Shown here piece by piece: positions 45,889-54,456 of a DNA stretch of 64,000 nt. Origin of the DNA: Aureibaculum flavum (GTDB lineage: Bacteria > Bacteroidota > Bacteroidia > Flavobacteriales > Flavobacteriaceae); contig NZ_JAEHFJ010000001.1 of the NCBI RefSeq assembly GCF_016406085.1, forward strand, positions 682,001-746,000, given 5' to 3'. Both the position numbers and the translations under genes were made by a program. Positions within the stretch are counted from its first letter, which is position 1. Each line of letters begins with the position of its first letter. The notes under the pieces are model-generated. The model was not told the DNA's origin and searched no databases. It saw nothing but the letters and a program-made list of their open reading frames with translations.

Positions 45889-46482
45889 TTAGATTAATTT
45901 ATAAACGACACCTGTATCTTGATTTGTAATTACAATTTTTAATCGTTTATTAACTGTGTTTGATGGACCAGATTGCCCTCCAAAATCGCCTGCATGAAAC
46001 CAAAAATCTAGCGTATTAGACGCATTATTTTCCGCAGACATAGGGAATCGAAAATCACCTGTTAAGAATTGCCCTGTCTTTACATCTGCTGTTGTGGTAT
46101 CTGTCCATCTAATCCACATCGTATCTCCGAATACATTTGGGAGAATCTGCCAGGGATCCTCAACAGGTGTTATTAATTCAAATAATTTTTCAGGTTCTAT
46201 ATCCCATTCCATTGTTCTCAAACCACCTGCGTCTGCTGCTGCAAAAACGAAATGATAGTTTGTATTGCTCTTAACATAAAGTTCAAAATTTTCAAAATCA
46301 TCATCTTGAGTAAACGTATGGTCAAATCCGTCACCAGTTATGGTAAAACTGAATGTTGGAGGGTCCGTATCTGTGGGAGGTATTTCTGTATCACAACTCT
46401 GAAAGAGAAACCCCATGATAACTAACACTGAAAAGACCGTTTGTCTAACTATTATATTATGACAATTAATTAAATTCTTCAT
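45889..46482 (-). CDS. DPPT-type lipoprotein, tandem paralog 3
   Basis: A 197-residue lipoprotein (FQSC lipobox, Cys30) with DTEIPPTDTDPPTFSFTITG and FTQDDDFENFELYVKS. The C-terminal LDFWFHAGDFGGQSGPSNTV corresponds to the RDYGGQSG part of the paralogs. It is more diverged in the middle than the other two. The three genes probably arose by tandem duplication and now each have their own promoter motif. Function unknown. Confidence 0.72.
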   Translation of the reverse strand: MKNLINCHNIIVRQTVFSVLVIMGFLFQSCDTEIPPTDTDPPTFSFTITGDGFDHTFTQDDDFENFELYVKSNTNYHFVFAAADAGGLRTMEWDIEPEKLFELITPVEDPWQILPNVFGDTMWIRWTDTTTADVKTGQFLTGDFRFPMSAENNASNTLDFWFHAGDFGGQSGPSNTVNKRLKIVITNQDTGVVYKLI

Positions 46483-46505
46483 GATTTACGTTTTAGTATT
46501 TTCTA

Positions 46506-46533
46506 TTAATGTTTAAGTGAAGAAAAGGTTAAC
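46506..46533 (-). promoter_or_regulatory. ECF-type motif upstream of lipoprotein paralog 3
   Basis: GTTAACC, 15 bases, CATTAA, 23 bases before the ATG. Confidence 0.75.
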
Positions 46534-46577
46534 TTAATAACATATAATATTTGATATCCACCTTGAGTAAATTAAAT

Positions 46578-46667
46578 CTAAAGCGATAAAGTAATAGCAA
46601 TTCCAAAAGACAAAGGACTTACAACATCGTCAGGTAACTCGTCTCCCCTGTACCGATATCTCTTATT
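46578..46667 (-). pseudogene. Possible remnant of an outer-membrane barrel C-terminus
   Basis: The minus strand reads RYRYRGDELPDDVVSPLSFG then IAITLSL and a stop. The pattern (charged turn, proline, alternating final strand, terminal Leu) resembles the C-terminal end of the 43587 barrel. It is cut off by a stop at 46668, so only about 28 codons remain. Confidence 0.35.
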
Positions 46668-46675
46668 TTAATAAT

Positions 46676-47743
46676 TTATAAATCTATTTTTACCAATTTA
46701 TTTTTATCTTCATCATAATTTTTTGTGTTTAGCCAAAAATTGTTACCATCAAAAGCAATTCCAGAAATGGAGTTGTTATTAGGAAATGTATAACTCTCAA
46801 TAGCTTTAAAGTTTGGTGAAGTTTGACATTTATGTAGCTTGTTGCCATCCGTTATATATAAATATCCATTTTGATAATCTAAACCTCGGGGTTGAAATTC
46901 TAATGAGATAGTTTGCAAAACCTGTCCAGGAGAAAAAATTCCATTTGACTTATATTTGTAAAGTTTTTGTTCAGAATGACTAGAAATCCAAAAAAAACTT
47001 GGCTCAATAGATGCAATACCTCTTATCCAACTTCCCAAATCAATGGATTCATAATATTTAGACCCCGTAGTATATAAAAAAGAGGTGAATTTTGAGGAAC
47101 CTGCGTTACTTTGGAAAAGTTGTTTTAATCCAGAATTTGATTTTTCAATCTCTACGGCATAGGCGTTTAAAGTTGTAGACATCGTTTCATCAACAGCTAA
47201 CGTATTGGGATTCACTTTTAAAATTTCATCATCATCATTATTCCAACCTAAAATGTGTGTACCGTCAAAAGCAATATCGACATCCTTCTGCCAAGGGGCC
47301 AATCCTTCCGCTAAAACAGTTAACGGTTTTATCCAATCATCTAGTTCAGGACCTATCGAAGCTCTGGATAATAATACTGTGCTATTATCCGGATTCTGTA
47401 AAGAAAGTTCATCATTAACCAAGGTATAATTAACAATATAAGCACCTTGAGCGGTTAAAGTAATTTGATTATCTGTTATCGTACTGTTTGTAGACCATTC
47501 TCCTTTAAATCCCAATTCATCTTCCGATAAAATGTCAATGGTATTGTTTTCATTTATATAGACATATTTAGAATTATCTAATAAAAATTCTCCACTGGTT
47601 ACTTGCCATTTTCCAACTATGAGTTCTTTGTTGGTTGGTAAGTCTTGATCATCTCCGTTACGGCAACTTGAAATAACCATAATTATCAATAGCAAGCTTG
47701 ATTTTAAGATTATTTGGGCAATTGAATAGTTCTTATTTTTCAT
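46676..47743 (-). CDS. Lipoprotein with lipocalin-like domain and propeller-like body
   Basis: A 355-residue lipoprotein (VISSC lipobox) with a lipocalin-like N-terminal domain (LIVGKWQVTSGEFLLDNS). The rest (HILGWNNDDDEILKVNPNTL to GIAFDGNNFWLNTKN) shows repeated propeller-like strands of a six-bladed type. I start at the second Met (MKNKNYSIAQ) because it gives a normal signal peptide and a better distance to the promoter; the first Met would leave only 15 bases after the -10-like box. A single transcript with its own ECF-type motif. Confidence 0.7.
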   Translation of the reverse strand: MKNKNYSIAQIILKSSLLLIIMVISSCRNGDDQDLPTNKELIVGKWQVTSGEFLLDNSKYVYINENNTIDILSEDELGFKGEWSTNSTITDNQITLTAQGAYIVNYTLVNDELSLQNPDNSTVLLSRASIGPELDDWIKPLTVLAEGLAPWQKDVDIAFDGTHILGWNNDDDEILKVNPNTLAVDETMSTTLNAYAVEIEKSNSGLKQLFQSNAGSSKFTSFLYTTGSKYYESIDLGSWIRGIASIEPSFFWISSHSEQKLYKYKSNGIFSPGQVLQTISLEFQPRGLDYQNGYLYITDGNKLHKCQTSPNFKAIESYTFPNNNSISGIAFDGNNFWLNTKNYDEDKNKLVKIDL

Positions 47744-47788
47744 TTTTCTGTAACTATTGCTTGAATTTTTCATTTTTGTATATTTTAT

Positions 47789-47816
47789 TTTATGTGGTTA
47801 TATCCAAAGAGTTAAC
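47789..47816 (-). promoter_or_regulatory. ECF-type motif (variant) upstream of the lipocalin-propeller gene
   Basis: GTTAACT, 15 bases, CATAAA. This has the weakest first box of the set but the spacing is preserved. Ends 45 bases before the chosen ATG. Confidence 0.6.
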
Positions 47817-47833
47817 ATGGAACATGAGAAGTT

Positions 47834-49126
47834 CTAAATTTTCACAAACTCTACCCTTCTATTATTCGCTTTTCCTTCTGTAGTATTATTTTTATCGACA
47901 GGTTGTGTCTCTCCTTTACCTTCGGTCTGAAGTCTGGAATTATCAACATTAAATTGAGAATTAAGTGCATTTTTAACCGCAATAGCTCTTTGTTCTGAAA
48001 GCATCAAATTCGTATTATCATTACCATCAGCATCTGTGTGCCCGATAATATTTAATTTCAGATCTTTATCTTGCACTAATGCTTCGGCTATTTGTTTTAA
48101 AACCCCTGATGACTCTGGTTTAATCTGGTCTGAACCAGAATTGAATAAAATGCCTGTTGTAGAAAATTTTCCATTTTCCAATAATTGATTTCGTAAATCA
48201 ACACCGCCTTTTGCTATTTTCACATTATTAATAAAAACCTTATCGATACCATCTCTAACATCTCTTGGATGAAGTTTAAAAGATGAGATATTATCAGTCA
48301 ACAACCTGGGTACATCAACTACCTTATTTTCATTGACCCACAATCTAAAACGCTTGCCATTAACCGCTATTGAAACATGGTTCTTTTGTAATAGAATTTC
48401 CCTAATATCTTTTTCAACCGAATTACGAATGACTCGCTTTCCTTCCACTTTATTTTCAACAATAAACCCAACACTTATAAATAAGCATAGAGGAATTTCC
48501 ACTTTAGCCATATTTTTGGGTGTATCAAACATATTATTATCTTCTAACCAAATTTCTAATTTGGCTTGAGAACTTGTTTTTTTATCAACCACTGTAAGCA
48601 TATCAAACTCTATGGTATAATCTTCAGGTAAAGCAGAGGGCAAATCTGGAATATAGGTAGATTTACCTGCCAGTTTAAACCATTTTTCATTGTCAATAGT
48701 TACGAGTTCTCCGGTGCCATTTGTATTCCATTTAGCGGGAAAGTCCCCCATATGGTCTAAAGAAAAATCATCTGTCATTAGTATTTTATCTCCAGGAACA
48801 AAATCAAATTTTGAATAGACACTTAACTCGGTTAATGTTTCATTTGGTCCGGTTTGTACTGGGTTATTTCCTGTTTCTTGTGGTAATGAAATTATATCTT
48901 TCTTCTTTTTCTTGGTCTTCCTTTTTTTCTTTCCTTTATTATTGTTAAAAACAGTATCAAAAGCTTTATCCGTTTCATTTGAAGTTTTTTCTTCAACCTT
49001 TTTTTCTAAGGTGCGTTCGGCTGCTCTTTCGGCTGCTTTTCCTAATTTTTTAAGCAATTGTGCTTCTGCTTGTGTTGTAAAACAAGTAATTAACGTAAGT
49101 ATACTCAGTATTTTAAGTGCTTTCAT
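47834..49126 (-). CDS. OmpA-family outer-membrane protein
   Basis: A 430-residue secreted protein. The signal peptide ends at TQAEAQ (23), then a coiled and lysine-rich region (AAERAAERTLEKKVEEK), then a beta-sandwich of the concanavalin/LamG-like type (about 110-300). The C-terminal OmpA peptidoglycan-binding domain has GHTDADGNDNTNLMLSEQRA and TEGKANNRRVEFVKI. It links the outer membrane to peptidoglycan. It lies 91 bp after the small secreted gene and shares its transcript. No clear ECF motif of its own. Confidence 0.88.
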   Translation of the reverse strand: MKALKILSILTLITCFTTQAEAQLLKKLGKAAERAAERTLEKKVEEKTSNETDKAFDTVFNNNKGKKKRKTKKKKKDIISLPQETGNNPVQTGPNETLTELSVYSKFDFVPGDKILMTDDFSLDHMGDFPAKWNTNGTGELVTIDNEKWFKLAGKSTYIPDLPSALPEDYTIEFDMLTVVDKKTSSQAKLEIWLEDNNMFDTPKNMAKVEIPLCLFISVGFIVENKVEGKRVIRNSVEKDIREILLQKNHVSIAVNGKRFRLWVNENKVVDVPRLLTDNISSFKLHPRDVRDGIDKVFINNVKIAKGGVDLRNQLLENGKFSTTGILFNSGSDQIKPESSGVLKQIAEALVQDKDLKLNIIGHTDADGNDNTNLMLSEQRAIAVKNALNSQFNVDNSRLQTEGKGETQPVDKNNTTEGKANNRRVEFVKI

Positions 49127-49217
49127 GATATTATTTGTGAATTGTTTATTTTTTTAATTGAGTTACTATCTCATCCTCTAAATCTTCTAAAGCGTAGAAT
49201 CAATGTAAACCTTAAAC

Positions 49218-49583
49218 CTATTCCTTCTCTTTTTCAAGTTGAGCTTCCTTTATCTTTTCACCTAAAGCTCTACCCAATGAATCTTTTTGCTTTTGAGTTA
49301 AGTCTTTGGCTTGTAAATAGTATAAGTTTCTGTATTCTTCTTTTTGCTCTGTTGGTAAATTCATTTTTTTCAACATCTCCAAAAAATTCAACTTTTTACC
49401 TGATGTATTTCCATCTAGGTTTTCCCCAAAAACTTGCGTTAAACTTTTGGCTCCCATATCTAAAAAATTGTCGTTTTGTACTGACTTTTTTTCTGTTGTT
49501 GTGGTATCTTTTTTTGCTTGAGCGTAACTCGCATTAAAAATGCTTAAGCTTAGTATTGCTATTAAAATGTGTAGTGTTTTCAT
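49218..49583 (-). CDS. Small secreted hypothetical protein
   Basis: A 121-residue protein with a signal peptide ending near NASYAQ (20), then TTTEKKSVQNDNFLDMGAKS and a basic, charged C-terminus. I use the internal ATG (MKTLHILIAILSLS), which fits both the signal and the promoter position; the longer start would overlap the motif. No recognised domain. It heads the unit with the OmpA-family gene. Confidence 0.65.
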   Translation of the reverse strand: MKTLHILIAILSLSIFNASYAQAKKDTTTTEKKSVQNDNFLDMGAKSLTQVFGENLDGNTSGKKLNFLEMLKKMNLPTEQKEEYRNLYYLQAKDLTQKQKDSLGRALGEKIKEAQLEKEKE

Positions 49584-49611
49584 GAGCTTGTTTTTATTGT
49601 TTATTTTCTTA

Positions 49612-49639
49612 TTAATGGCTTCCAAAAAAAAAGGTTAAC
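49612..49639 (-). promoter_or_regulatory. ECF-type motif upstream of the small secreted gene
   Basis: GTTAACC, 15 bases, CATTAA, 28 bases before the ATG. Confidence 0.75.
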
Positions 49640-49647
49640 ATTAAACC

Positions 49648-49677
49648 AAAAAAAAAGCCAAGTTCTTGAACTTGGCT
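49648..49677 (-). terminator. Terminator after the 49758 gene
   Basis: AGCCAAGTTC/GAACTTGGCT stem with a T9 run on the minus strand. Confidence 0.9.
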
Positions 49678-49757
49678 CTGTTTAATTATTCGTTAAGTAA
49701 ATATTTTTAATCTCTATTTTTATCTTAAATCGGTGATGAATCTAATGTATATCAGAA

Positions 49758-50627
49758 TCAATAATTTTCGTAAACCCAACCTCTAGTCTCTGTACGATTA
49801 TAACTTGAGTCTGGAGAAAAAGAATATTCTAATTTCGCCGAGACGGGATAGTCATTTTCGTCATATACATAAGTATATGTCTGAGTAGCCGCATTACCAC
49901 TAGCACCTGTGACTTTTGAAGAAAGGATGTTATTTTTACTATAATAATATAACGTTTCATAAGCCGATTGGCCGCCAATGGATAGGTTGTAAATTATATG
50001 AAAGATATTAATTGTATTGCTATTTCCTGTTTTTGATAGCACATTGTAACTAGGATTATTCTTAGTATCAAAGGTATAATTACTTACAGAAACTTGACGA
50101 TATGAAGTACCATCGTAGCTTTTCTCTTTCAATTGTTGCACGATGTTGTTATTGTCATCATAGGTTAAGGTTATTCTTCCATAACCACGACCGTCAGCTC
50201 CTTTTTCAATAATAGTTTTTAACCTTTTGTTACCGTCATATTCAAATGTAGAAGTTGCAGTGCCAAGATCCCCTCTTTCATATTTTGAAACAAAGGAAAC
50301 TATTAAGCTATCCGTATTATAGACTATTTCGGTTTCGAGATTGCCAAAACTCCCTCCTTTATTACTAATAATTTGTGATACTTGTCCTAAATCATTATAG
50401 TTGTAACTTATCTTATCATTTTTTATGATTCTGCCTTCTGCATCGTAATTAAAGGTTGTATAACCAATCTTACTTAACCTATTGTCATCGGAATACACAA
50501 GATCAATCTCATTTACATTTTCCGTATATGATTTTAATCTCATATGCTCTCTTTGTCCATAGACACTATTAAACGTAATAAGTATCACGACTAAAATAAG
50601 TATGCTATTTTTAACTATTGATTTCAT
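49758..50627 (-). CDS. Secreted YD-repeat-like protein, paralog of the upstream gene
   Basis: A 289-residue protein with signal peptide ending near SVYGQ (25), then repeated YD-like strands (IGYTTFNYDAEGRIIKND, SYNYNDLGQVSQII, ATSTFEYDGNKRLKTI, ITLTYDDNNNIVQQL). These resemble RHS/YD repeats and DUF4595-type proteins of Bacteroidota, which form beta propellers or sheets at the surface. It lacks a lipobox, unlike its neighbour. It is 47 bp downstream of that paralog. Confidence 0.75.
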   Translation of the reverse strand: MKSIVKNSILILVVILITFNSVYGQREHMRLKSYTENVNEIDLVYSDDNRLSKIGYTTFNYDAEGRIIKNDKISYNYNDLGQVSQIISNKGGSFGNLETEIVYNTDSLIVSFVSKYERGDLGTATSTFEYDGNKRLKTIIEKGADGRGYGRITLTYDDNNNIVQQLKEKSYDGTSYRQVSVSNYTFDTKNNPSYNVLSKTGNSNTINIFHIIYNLSIGGQSAYETLYYYSKNNILSSKVTGASGNAATQTYTYVYDENDYPVSAKLEYSFSPDSSYNRTETRGWVYENY

Positions 50628-50674
50628 ATTTTAATACTTGTATTACACATAATGTTTAATGTAAATATAAACTT

Positions 50675-51526
50675 TTAAAAGGTTTCGTAAGTCCACGTTT
50701 TGTAACTAGTAGTATTTCTTTCAGGTTCATCTGGGTAGGTATATTCTATTTCTACAGAAATGGGATAGCTATTCTCATCATACACATAATCATAATCATT
50801 GATTCTATTGTAAGAACCATCTGAATATATGCTATTAGAAGATAATACATTATTTTTACTATTATAAAATACTGCATCAGAAGCATAATTACCAATTTGT
50901 AAATAACTTATAAATGGAAACATATTAATAACACTGGTATTACCCGTTTTGGTTAACACATTGTAATTGGGATTATTTTTGTTGTCATACGTATAATTAG
51001 TAACGTTTAACTCAGTATACGTAAGACCATCTCTAGTTTGCTCTATAAGATATTGCACAATATTATCCTTGGCATCATAAGCCAAAGTGATTTTATAATA
51101 AACAGTATTGTCTAGTCCTTTTTCAACAATAGTTGTTAATCTATCCTGACTATCGTATTCAAAGGTAGATTTTGACCTATCAGTAGAACGAAAAACCGTA
51201 TTAAAGGTTGCCATTAATCCTGAATTATTATAAACAATAGTTGTTTCTCGGTTAGTTCTAGTTACTTTCGAAACCCTACCCTGCCCATTATATTCATACC
51301 TGAATGATCCATTTTGAATAATTTTATTATCTCCATTGTAAATTACATCCAATGATTTGTATCGCGTTAAAAAACCATCGTCATTGTATCTAAGGTCATA
51401 TTCATTAGCTCCAATTGAATATGCAATTAACCTCACATTTTCTATTCTTGGTGCGTCATCATTCTTGCTACAGCTAAACAGGGTAATGGCTAAAATTGTA
51501 AGTATAATATTTTCAAATGTCTTCAT
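50675..51526 (-). CDS. YD-repeat-like lipoprotein
   Basis: A 283-residue lipoprotein (LFSC lipobox; I use the third Met, MKTFENII, which fits the promoter and signal). Repeats such as LRYNDDGFLTRYKSL, SFRYEYNGQGRVSKV and KSTFEYDSQDRLTTI are YD-like. It is a close paralog of the next gene in the operon, similar in order and length. Probable surface protein of unknown role. Confidence 0.75.
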   Translation of the reverse strand: MKTFENIILTILAITLFSCSKNDDAPRIENVRLIAYSIGANEYDLRYNDDGFLTRYKSLDVIYNGDNKIIQNGSFRYEYNGQGRVSKVTRTNRETTIVYNNSGLMATFNTVFRSTDRSKSTFEYDSQDRLTTIVEKGLDNTVYYKITLAYDAKDNIVQYLIEQTRDGLTYTELNVTNYTYDNKNNPNYNVLTKTGNTSVINMFPFISYLQIGNYASDAVFYNSKNNVLSSNSIYSDGSYNRINDYDYVYDENSYPISVEIEYTYPDEPERNTTSYKTWTYETF

Positions 51527-51543
51527 AATTATTTTTTTATTCA

Positions 51544-51571
51544 TTAATGTTTGCATTAAAAAAAGGTTAAC
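51544..51571 (-). promoter_or_regulatory. ECF-type motif upstream of the YD-like operon
   Basis: GTTAACC, 15 bases, CATTAA, 17 bases before the chosen ATG. Confidence 0.75.
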
Positions 51572-51623
51572 ATCATGGTCCTATTTATTATGGAACCTGA
51601 AGTATAATATGCCTATTTTCTAT

Positions 51624-52616
51624 CTAATAGGTTACTGTAAAAACTACTTTGGAAATTCCATAATTAGTTCCATCGTTTAAAGCTATCCCTTTACCATTCT
51701 TCCATATTTTGGCAAAAATAGTACTATCACCATCTTCATAGCCTGCAACATATATATCTTCTCCAGAAGCACATACTGAATAAACCTGTGCATCATAAGC
51801 TCCATTTGTTAACGATGTTTCTATTCCATTTTTCCACATTTTGGCTACTGTTTTTGTCTCAGAATCTTCATAACCTACCACATAAACATCTCCATCTGAA
51901 ACATATACTGAAGTTGCTTCTGCCTTGTTTACTCCACTTGTTAACGACTTTCCTATTCCATTTTTCCACATTTTGGCTACATTTTTAGTGCCATTGTTTT
52001 CATATCCAACGGCATAGACGTCAGTTCCTGTAACATACACAGATGTAGCTTGTGCATAATTAGTACCATCTGTTAGTGGTATTTCTATACCATTTTTCCA
52101 AATCTTAGCTACATCTATAAAATCTTTCTCTTCAAAACCTGCTACATATACTGTAAAGGCTTCTGAAAAATTAGTACCATCAGTTAAAGGTAATTCTATT
52201 CCATTTTACCATAATTTGGCATCACCAGATTCATAACCTGCCACATAAACATCAGTTCCTGAAACACACACCGAATTAGCTTCTGCGTTTTTACTCCCGT
52301 CAGTTAAAGAGGTTTCAGTACCGTTTTTCCACAATTTGGCTGTAGATTTTGGGCCATCATAAACAAACCCTGCGGCATATATATCATCCTGGGCAACAAA
52401 CACTGAAAGAGCTTCTGAAGTACGAGTTCCGTCCGTTAAAGGAGTGCCAATTCCATTTTTCCATATTTTAGCTACAGTTCTTAATCCGTTATCTTCAAAA
52501 CCTGCTACATATACATCAGTTGTTGTATTATTTTTTGGTGCGTCATCCTCCTTATTACAACTAAAAAGGGTTATGGCTAAAATTGTAAGGGTTATATTTT
52601 TTAATAATGTCTTCAT
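51624..52616 (-). pseudogene. Seven-repeat surface lipoprotein interrupted by a nonsense codon
   Basis: The reading frame from MKTLLKNITL (lipobox LFSC) runs for 330 codons with a single in-frame stop, TAA at 52206-52208. Other repeats have AAA (Lys) in the same WKNGI context. Seven repeats of about 44 residues share the form VYVAGYEDNG, then AKIWKNGIGTSLTDGT, which suggests a seven-bladed propeller. Without the stop it would be one intact lipoprotein. Single base change, phase switch or sequencing error cannot be told apart here. It lies 52 bp after the kelch gene, probably in its operon. Confidence 0.82.
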
Positions 52617-52668
52617 AAGTAATTATTTTAGCTTGTTGTTTTTATTTTTAATTAAGTATTAATAGTCT

Positions 52669-53697
52669 TTAATCTTCTTTAACACTCCATATTTTACCAG
52701 TAACTTCAGTATCGTTATCACCTGTTTTCCCTCCAAAAACCCAAAGTGCATCATTGTGTAACAACGCTTCATGAGCTCCAATTTCATCTATAGGATTGTA
52801 ATCTGTATGTTTTGTCCAATCGATAAGATTATCTGAATAATAAATATCATTGGTGAAAGGTTCCGTCTCTGTTCTTCCTCCTATCACCCAAACTTTATCA
52901 TTATAGACCGTGGCCGTATGCCCTAACCGTCCAGGAAAAATGGAACTATTAGTTGATACTAAGGACCAATTTGCACCATCAGTACTTTGCCAAATTTCGT
53001 TGAGTTTATTAGCCCCTATATCTTCACCTCCTATAACATACATGGTATTATTAAAAACTACTGCTTTATGTCTTACTCTACCTGAAAATGCATTTGCCGT
53101 TTCTTGCGTCCAGGTTTCACAATCTGATGTTGACCAAACTTCAGTAGCATTGGTAGACTCTTTCGCTGCTATTACGTACATTTTTCCATTGTAAACCGCG
53201 GTGGTATGGTATGCAACTATTCCAAAAGGTGCTGTTGTAGTTGGGGCATTAACCCAAGAACCTGCACTACCGTCTGATGAATACCAAATATCGCTTAACC
53301 ATTCATCGTCATTGTTTTCGCCACCAATCATCCATAATTTGCCATCAAAAGTGGTTAACGTATGCCCAGTTCTCGCTTCACCAACACCTGTAACCGAGAT
53401 CCAAGCTACACCATTAGTACTGGACCAAATTTGATTATCACTTGTTACATTATTTGTATAATCGTTATCTCCACCTGAAGACCATACTTTACCATCATGT
53501 AATGCCATAGCATTGCCAAAAAAGTCTCCCATTTGATCTTGATTTGTCTCTAGATTAAAAGTTAAGTCTAGCGGAGAAAGGATGTCTTTTTGTACTGGGT
53601 CGTCATCACAAGATGTAAAAGTTATTGCGATTATCAATGCTGTTATTATTTTCAGATAAAACTTTACTTGTTTTCTTATTTTCTTGATTGTATTCAT
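52669..53697 (-). CDS. Kelch-repeat lipoprotein
   Basis: A 342-residue lipoprotein (FTSC lipobox, Cys30) with six kelch repeats (for example DGKVWSSGGDNDY, DGKLWMIGGENNDD, NNTMYVIGGED, NDKVWVIGGRT), making a six-bladed propeller. Typical of surface binding modules. Divergent from the sigma factor gene, separated by 189 bp that holds one ECF-type motif for each direction. It probably leads the transcript with the interrupted repeat gene. Confidence 0.85.
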   Translation of the reverse strand: MNTIKKIRKQVKFYLKIITALIIAITFTSCDDDPVQKDILSPLDLTFNLETNQDQMGDFFGNAMALHDGKVWSSGGDNDYTNNVTSDNQIWSSTNGVAWISVTGVGEARTGHTLTTFDGKLWMIGGENNDDEWLSDIWYSSDGSAGSWVNAPTTTAPFGIVAYHTTAVYNGKMYVIAAKESTNATEVWSTSDCETWTQETANAFSGRVRHKAVVFNNTMYVIGGEDIGANKLNEIWQSTDGANWSLVSTNSSIFPGRLGHTATVYNDKVWVIGGRTETEPFTNDIYYSDNLIDWTKHTDYNPIDEIGAHEALLHNDALWVFGGKTGDNDTEVTGKIWSVKED

Positions 53698-53722
53698 AAT
53701 CTATATTTTTTTGTTTGACTTC

Positions 53723-53750
53723 TTAATGCAATTAATTTTAAAAGGTTAAC
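53723..53750 (-). promoter_or_regulatory. ECF-type motif upstream of the kelch lipoprotein
   Basis: GTTAACC, 15 bases, CATTAA, 25 bases before the ATG. Confidence 0.75.
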
Positions 53751-53859
53751 ATTTGTAAAAAAAAGTTGATGTTATTACCCCTGTACACATCCTTCTTTAT
53801 AAATAATTTCTGAAATCGACTATTTTCACAATAAAAATTTAAATTTGTTTGTAATTAGT

Positions 53860-53887
53860 GTTAACCTTTTTTACCAGTATCCATAAA
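53860..53887 (+). promoter_or_regulatory. ECF-type motif over the sigma factor start codon
   Basis: GTTAACC (53860-53866), 15 bases, CATAAA (53882-53887). The last A is the first base of the sigma ATG, so a start site downstream of this box could not give full-length protein. Autoregulation or a decoy role is possible. Confidence 0.6.
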
Positions 53888-54456
53888 TGGACAAAGAATC
53901 AGTAAATAATACGCTCGAAAAATTAAGAAAAGGAGATGAAGCAGCTTTTAAGCGTATTTACGAAGAAAATCGAGAGAAGTTTTTAAACTTTGCCAAACGA
54001 TATAACTTATCTGATGATGAAAACATAGATGCATATCAAGATGCCTATGTTATTTTTTACGAAAACATAATGTCGGGCAAAATCGAGAACTTTACCAGTA
54101 GTATTTCTACGTATTTGTTTAGCATTGGTAAATATTTAATTATGGATATTTTAAAAAAGAACAAGAAGCAAGTGAGTTCTGAGTTTAACCTCTCTATTGT
54201 AAAAGAAGATGATAATTTTATGGAGACTATTGAAATTGAAGAGAAAAGTATTAGCAAAGAGCAACAACTGTTACTAACATATTTTGAAACTTTAGGCAAA
54301 AAGTGTCAAGAACTATTAACCTTATTTTATTATAGAGGTTATACCATCAATGAAATAATGAAAAAAGAAAGTTACAATAGTGAAAATGTAGTAAAAAGCC
54401 AAAAGTCGCGATGCATGAAAACACTTAGAGAACGAATTAAATCAGATCATTTATAA
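53887..54456 (+). CDS. ECF-type RNA polymerase sigma factor
   Basis: A 189-residue sigma-70 family protein. Region 2 is clear (LRKGDEAAFKRIYEENREKF, then DENIDAYQDAYVIFYEN and STYLFSIGKYLIMDILKKNK). Region 4 is seen in TYFETLGKKCQELLTLFYYR, then GYTINEIMKKESYNSENVVK. It lacks the extra domains of housekeeping sigma. Its stop overlaps the next gene's ATG by one base (TAATG), a hallmark of sigma and anti-sigma pairs. I infer that it reads the GTTAAC-N15-CATWAA motifs around it. Confidence 0.92.
   Translation: MDKESVNNTLEKLRKGDEAAFKRIYEENREKFLNFAKRYNLSDDENIDAYQDAYVIFYENIMSGKIENFTSSISTYLFSIGKYLIMDILKKNKKQVSSEFNLSIVKEDDNFMETIEIEEKSISKEQQLLLTYFETLGKKCQELLTLFYYRGYTINEIMKKESYNSENVVKSQKSRCMKTLRERIKSDHL

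Noticed and set aside
49150-49170. Possible weak motif upstream of the OmpA-family gene (GTAACTC, then CAATTC)
   Set aside because: Both boxes deviate from the consensus. The gene is more simply explained as second in the transcript with 49218.
50660-50690. AAACCTTTT sequence upstream of the second YD-like gene
   Set aside because: The distance to the CATTAA-like box is 19 rather than 15 bases. It overlaps the upstream stop codon, and co-transcription is simpler.
51788-51988. Plus-strand ORF opposite the repeat protein
   Set aside because: It is the antisense reading of the repeated minus-strand gene, low complexity and without a family.
52040-52206. Gap between two apparent ORFs read as two separate repeat genes
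   Set aside because: The frame is open through the gap. Only one in-frame stop separates the halves, so it is one interrupted gene.
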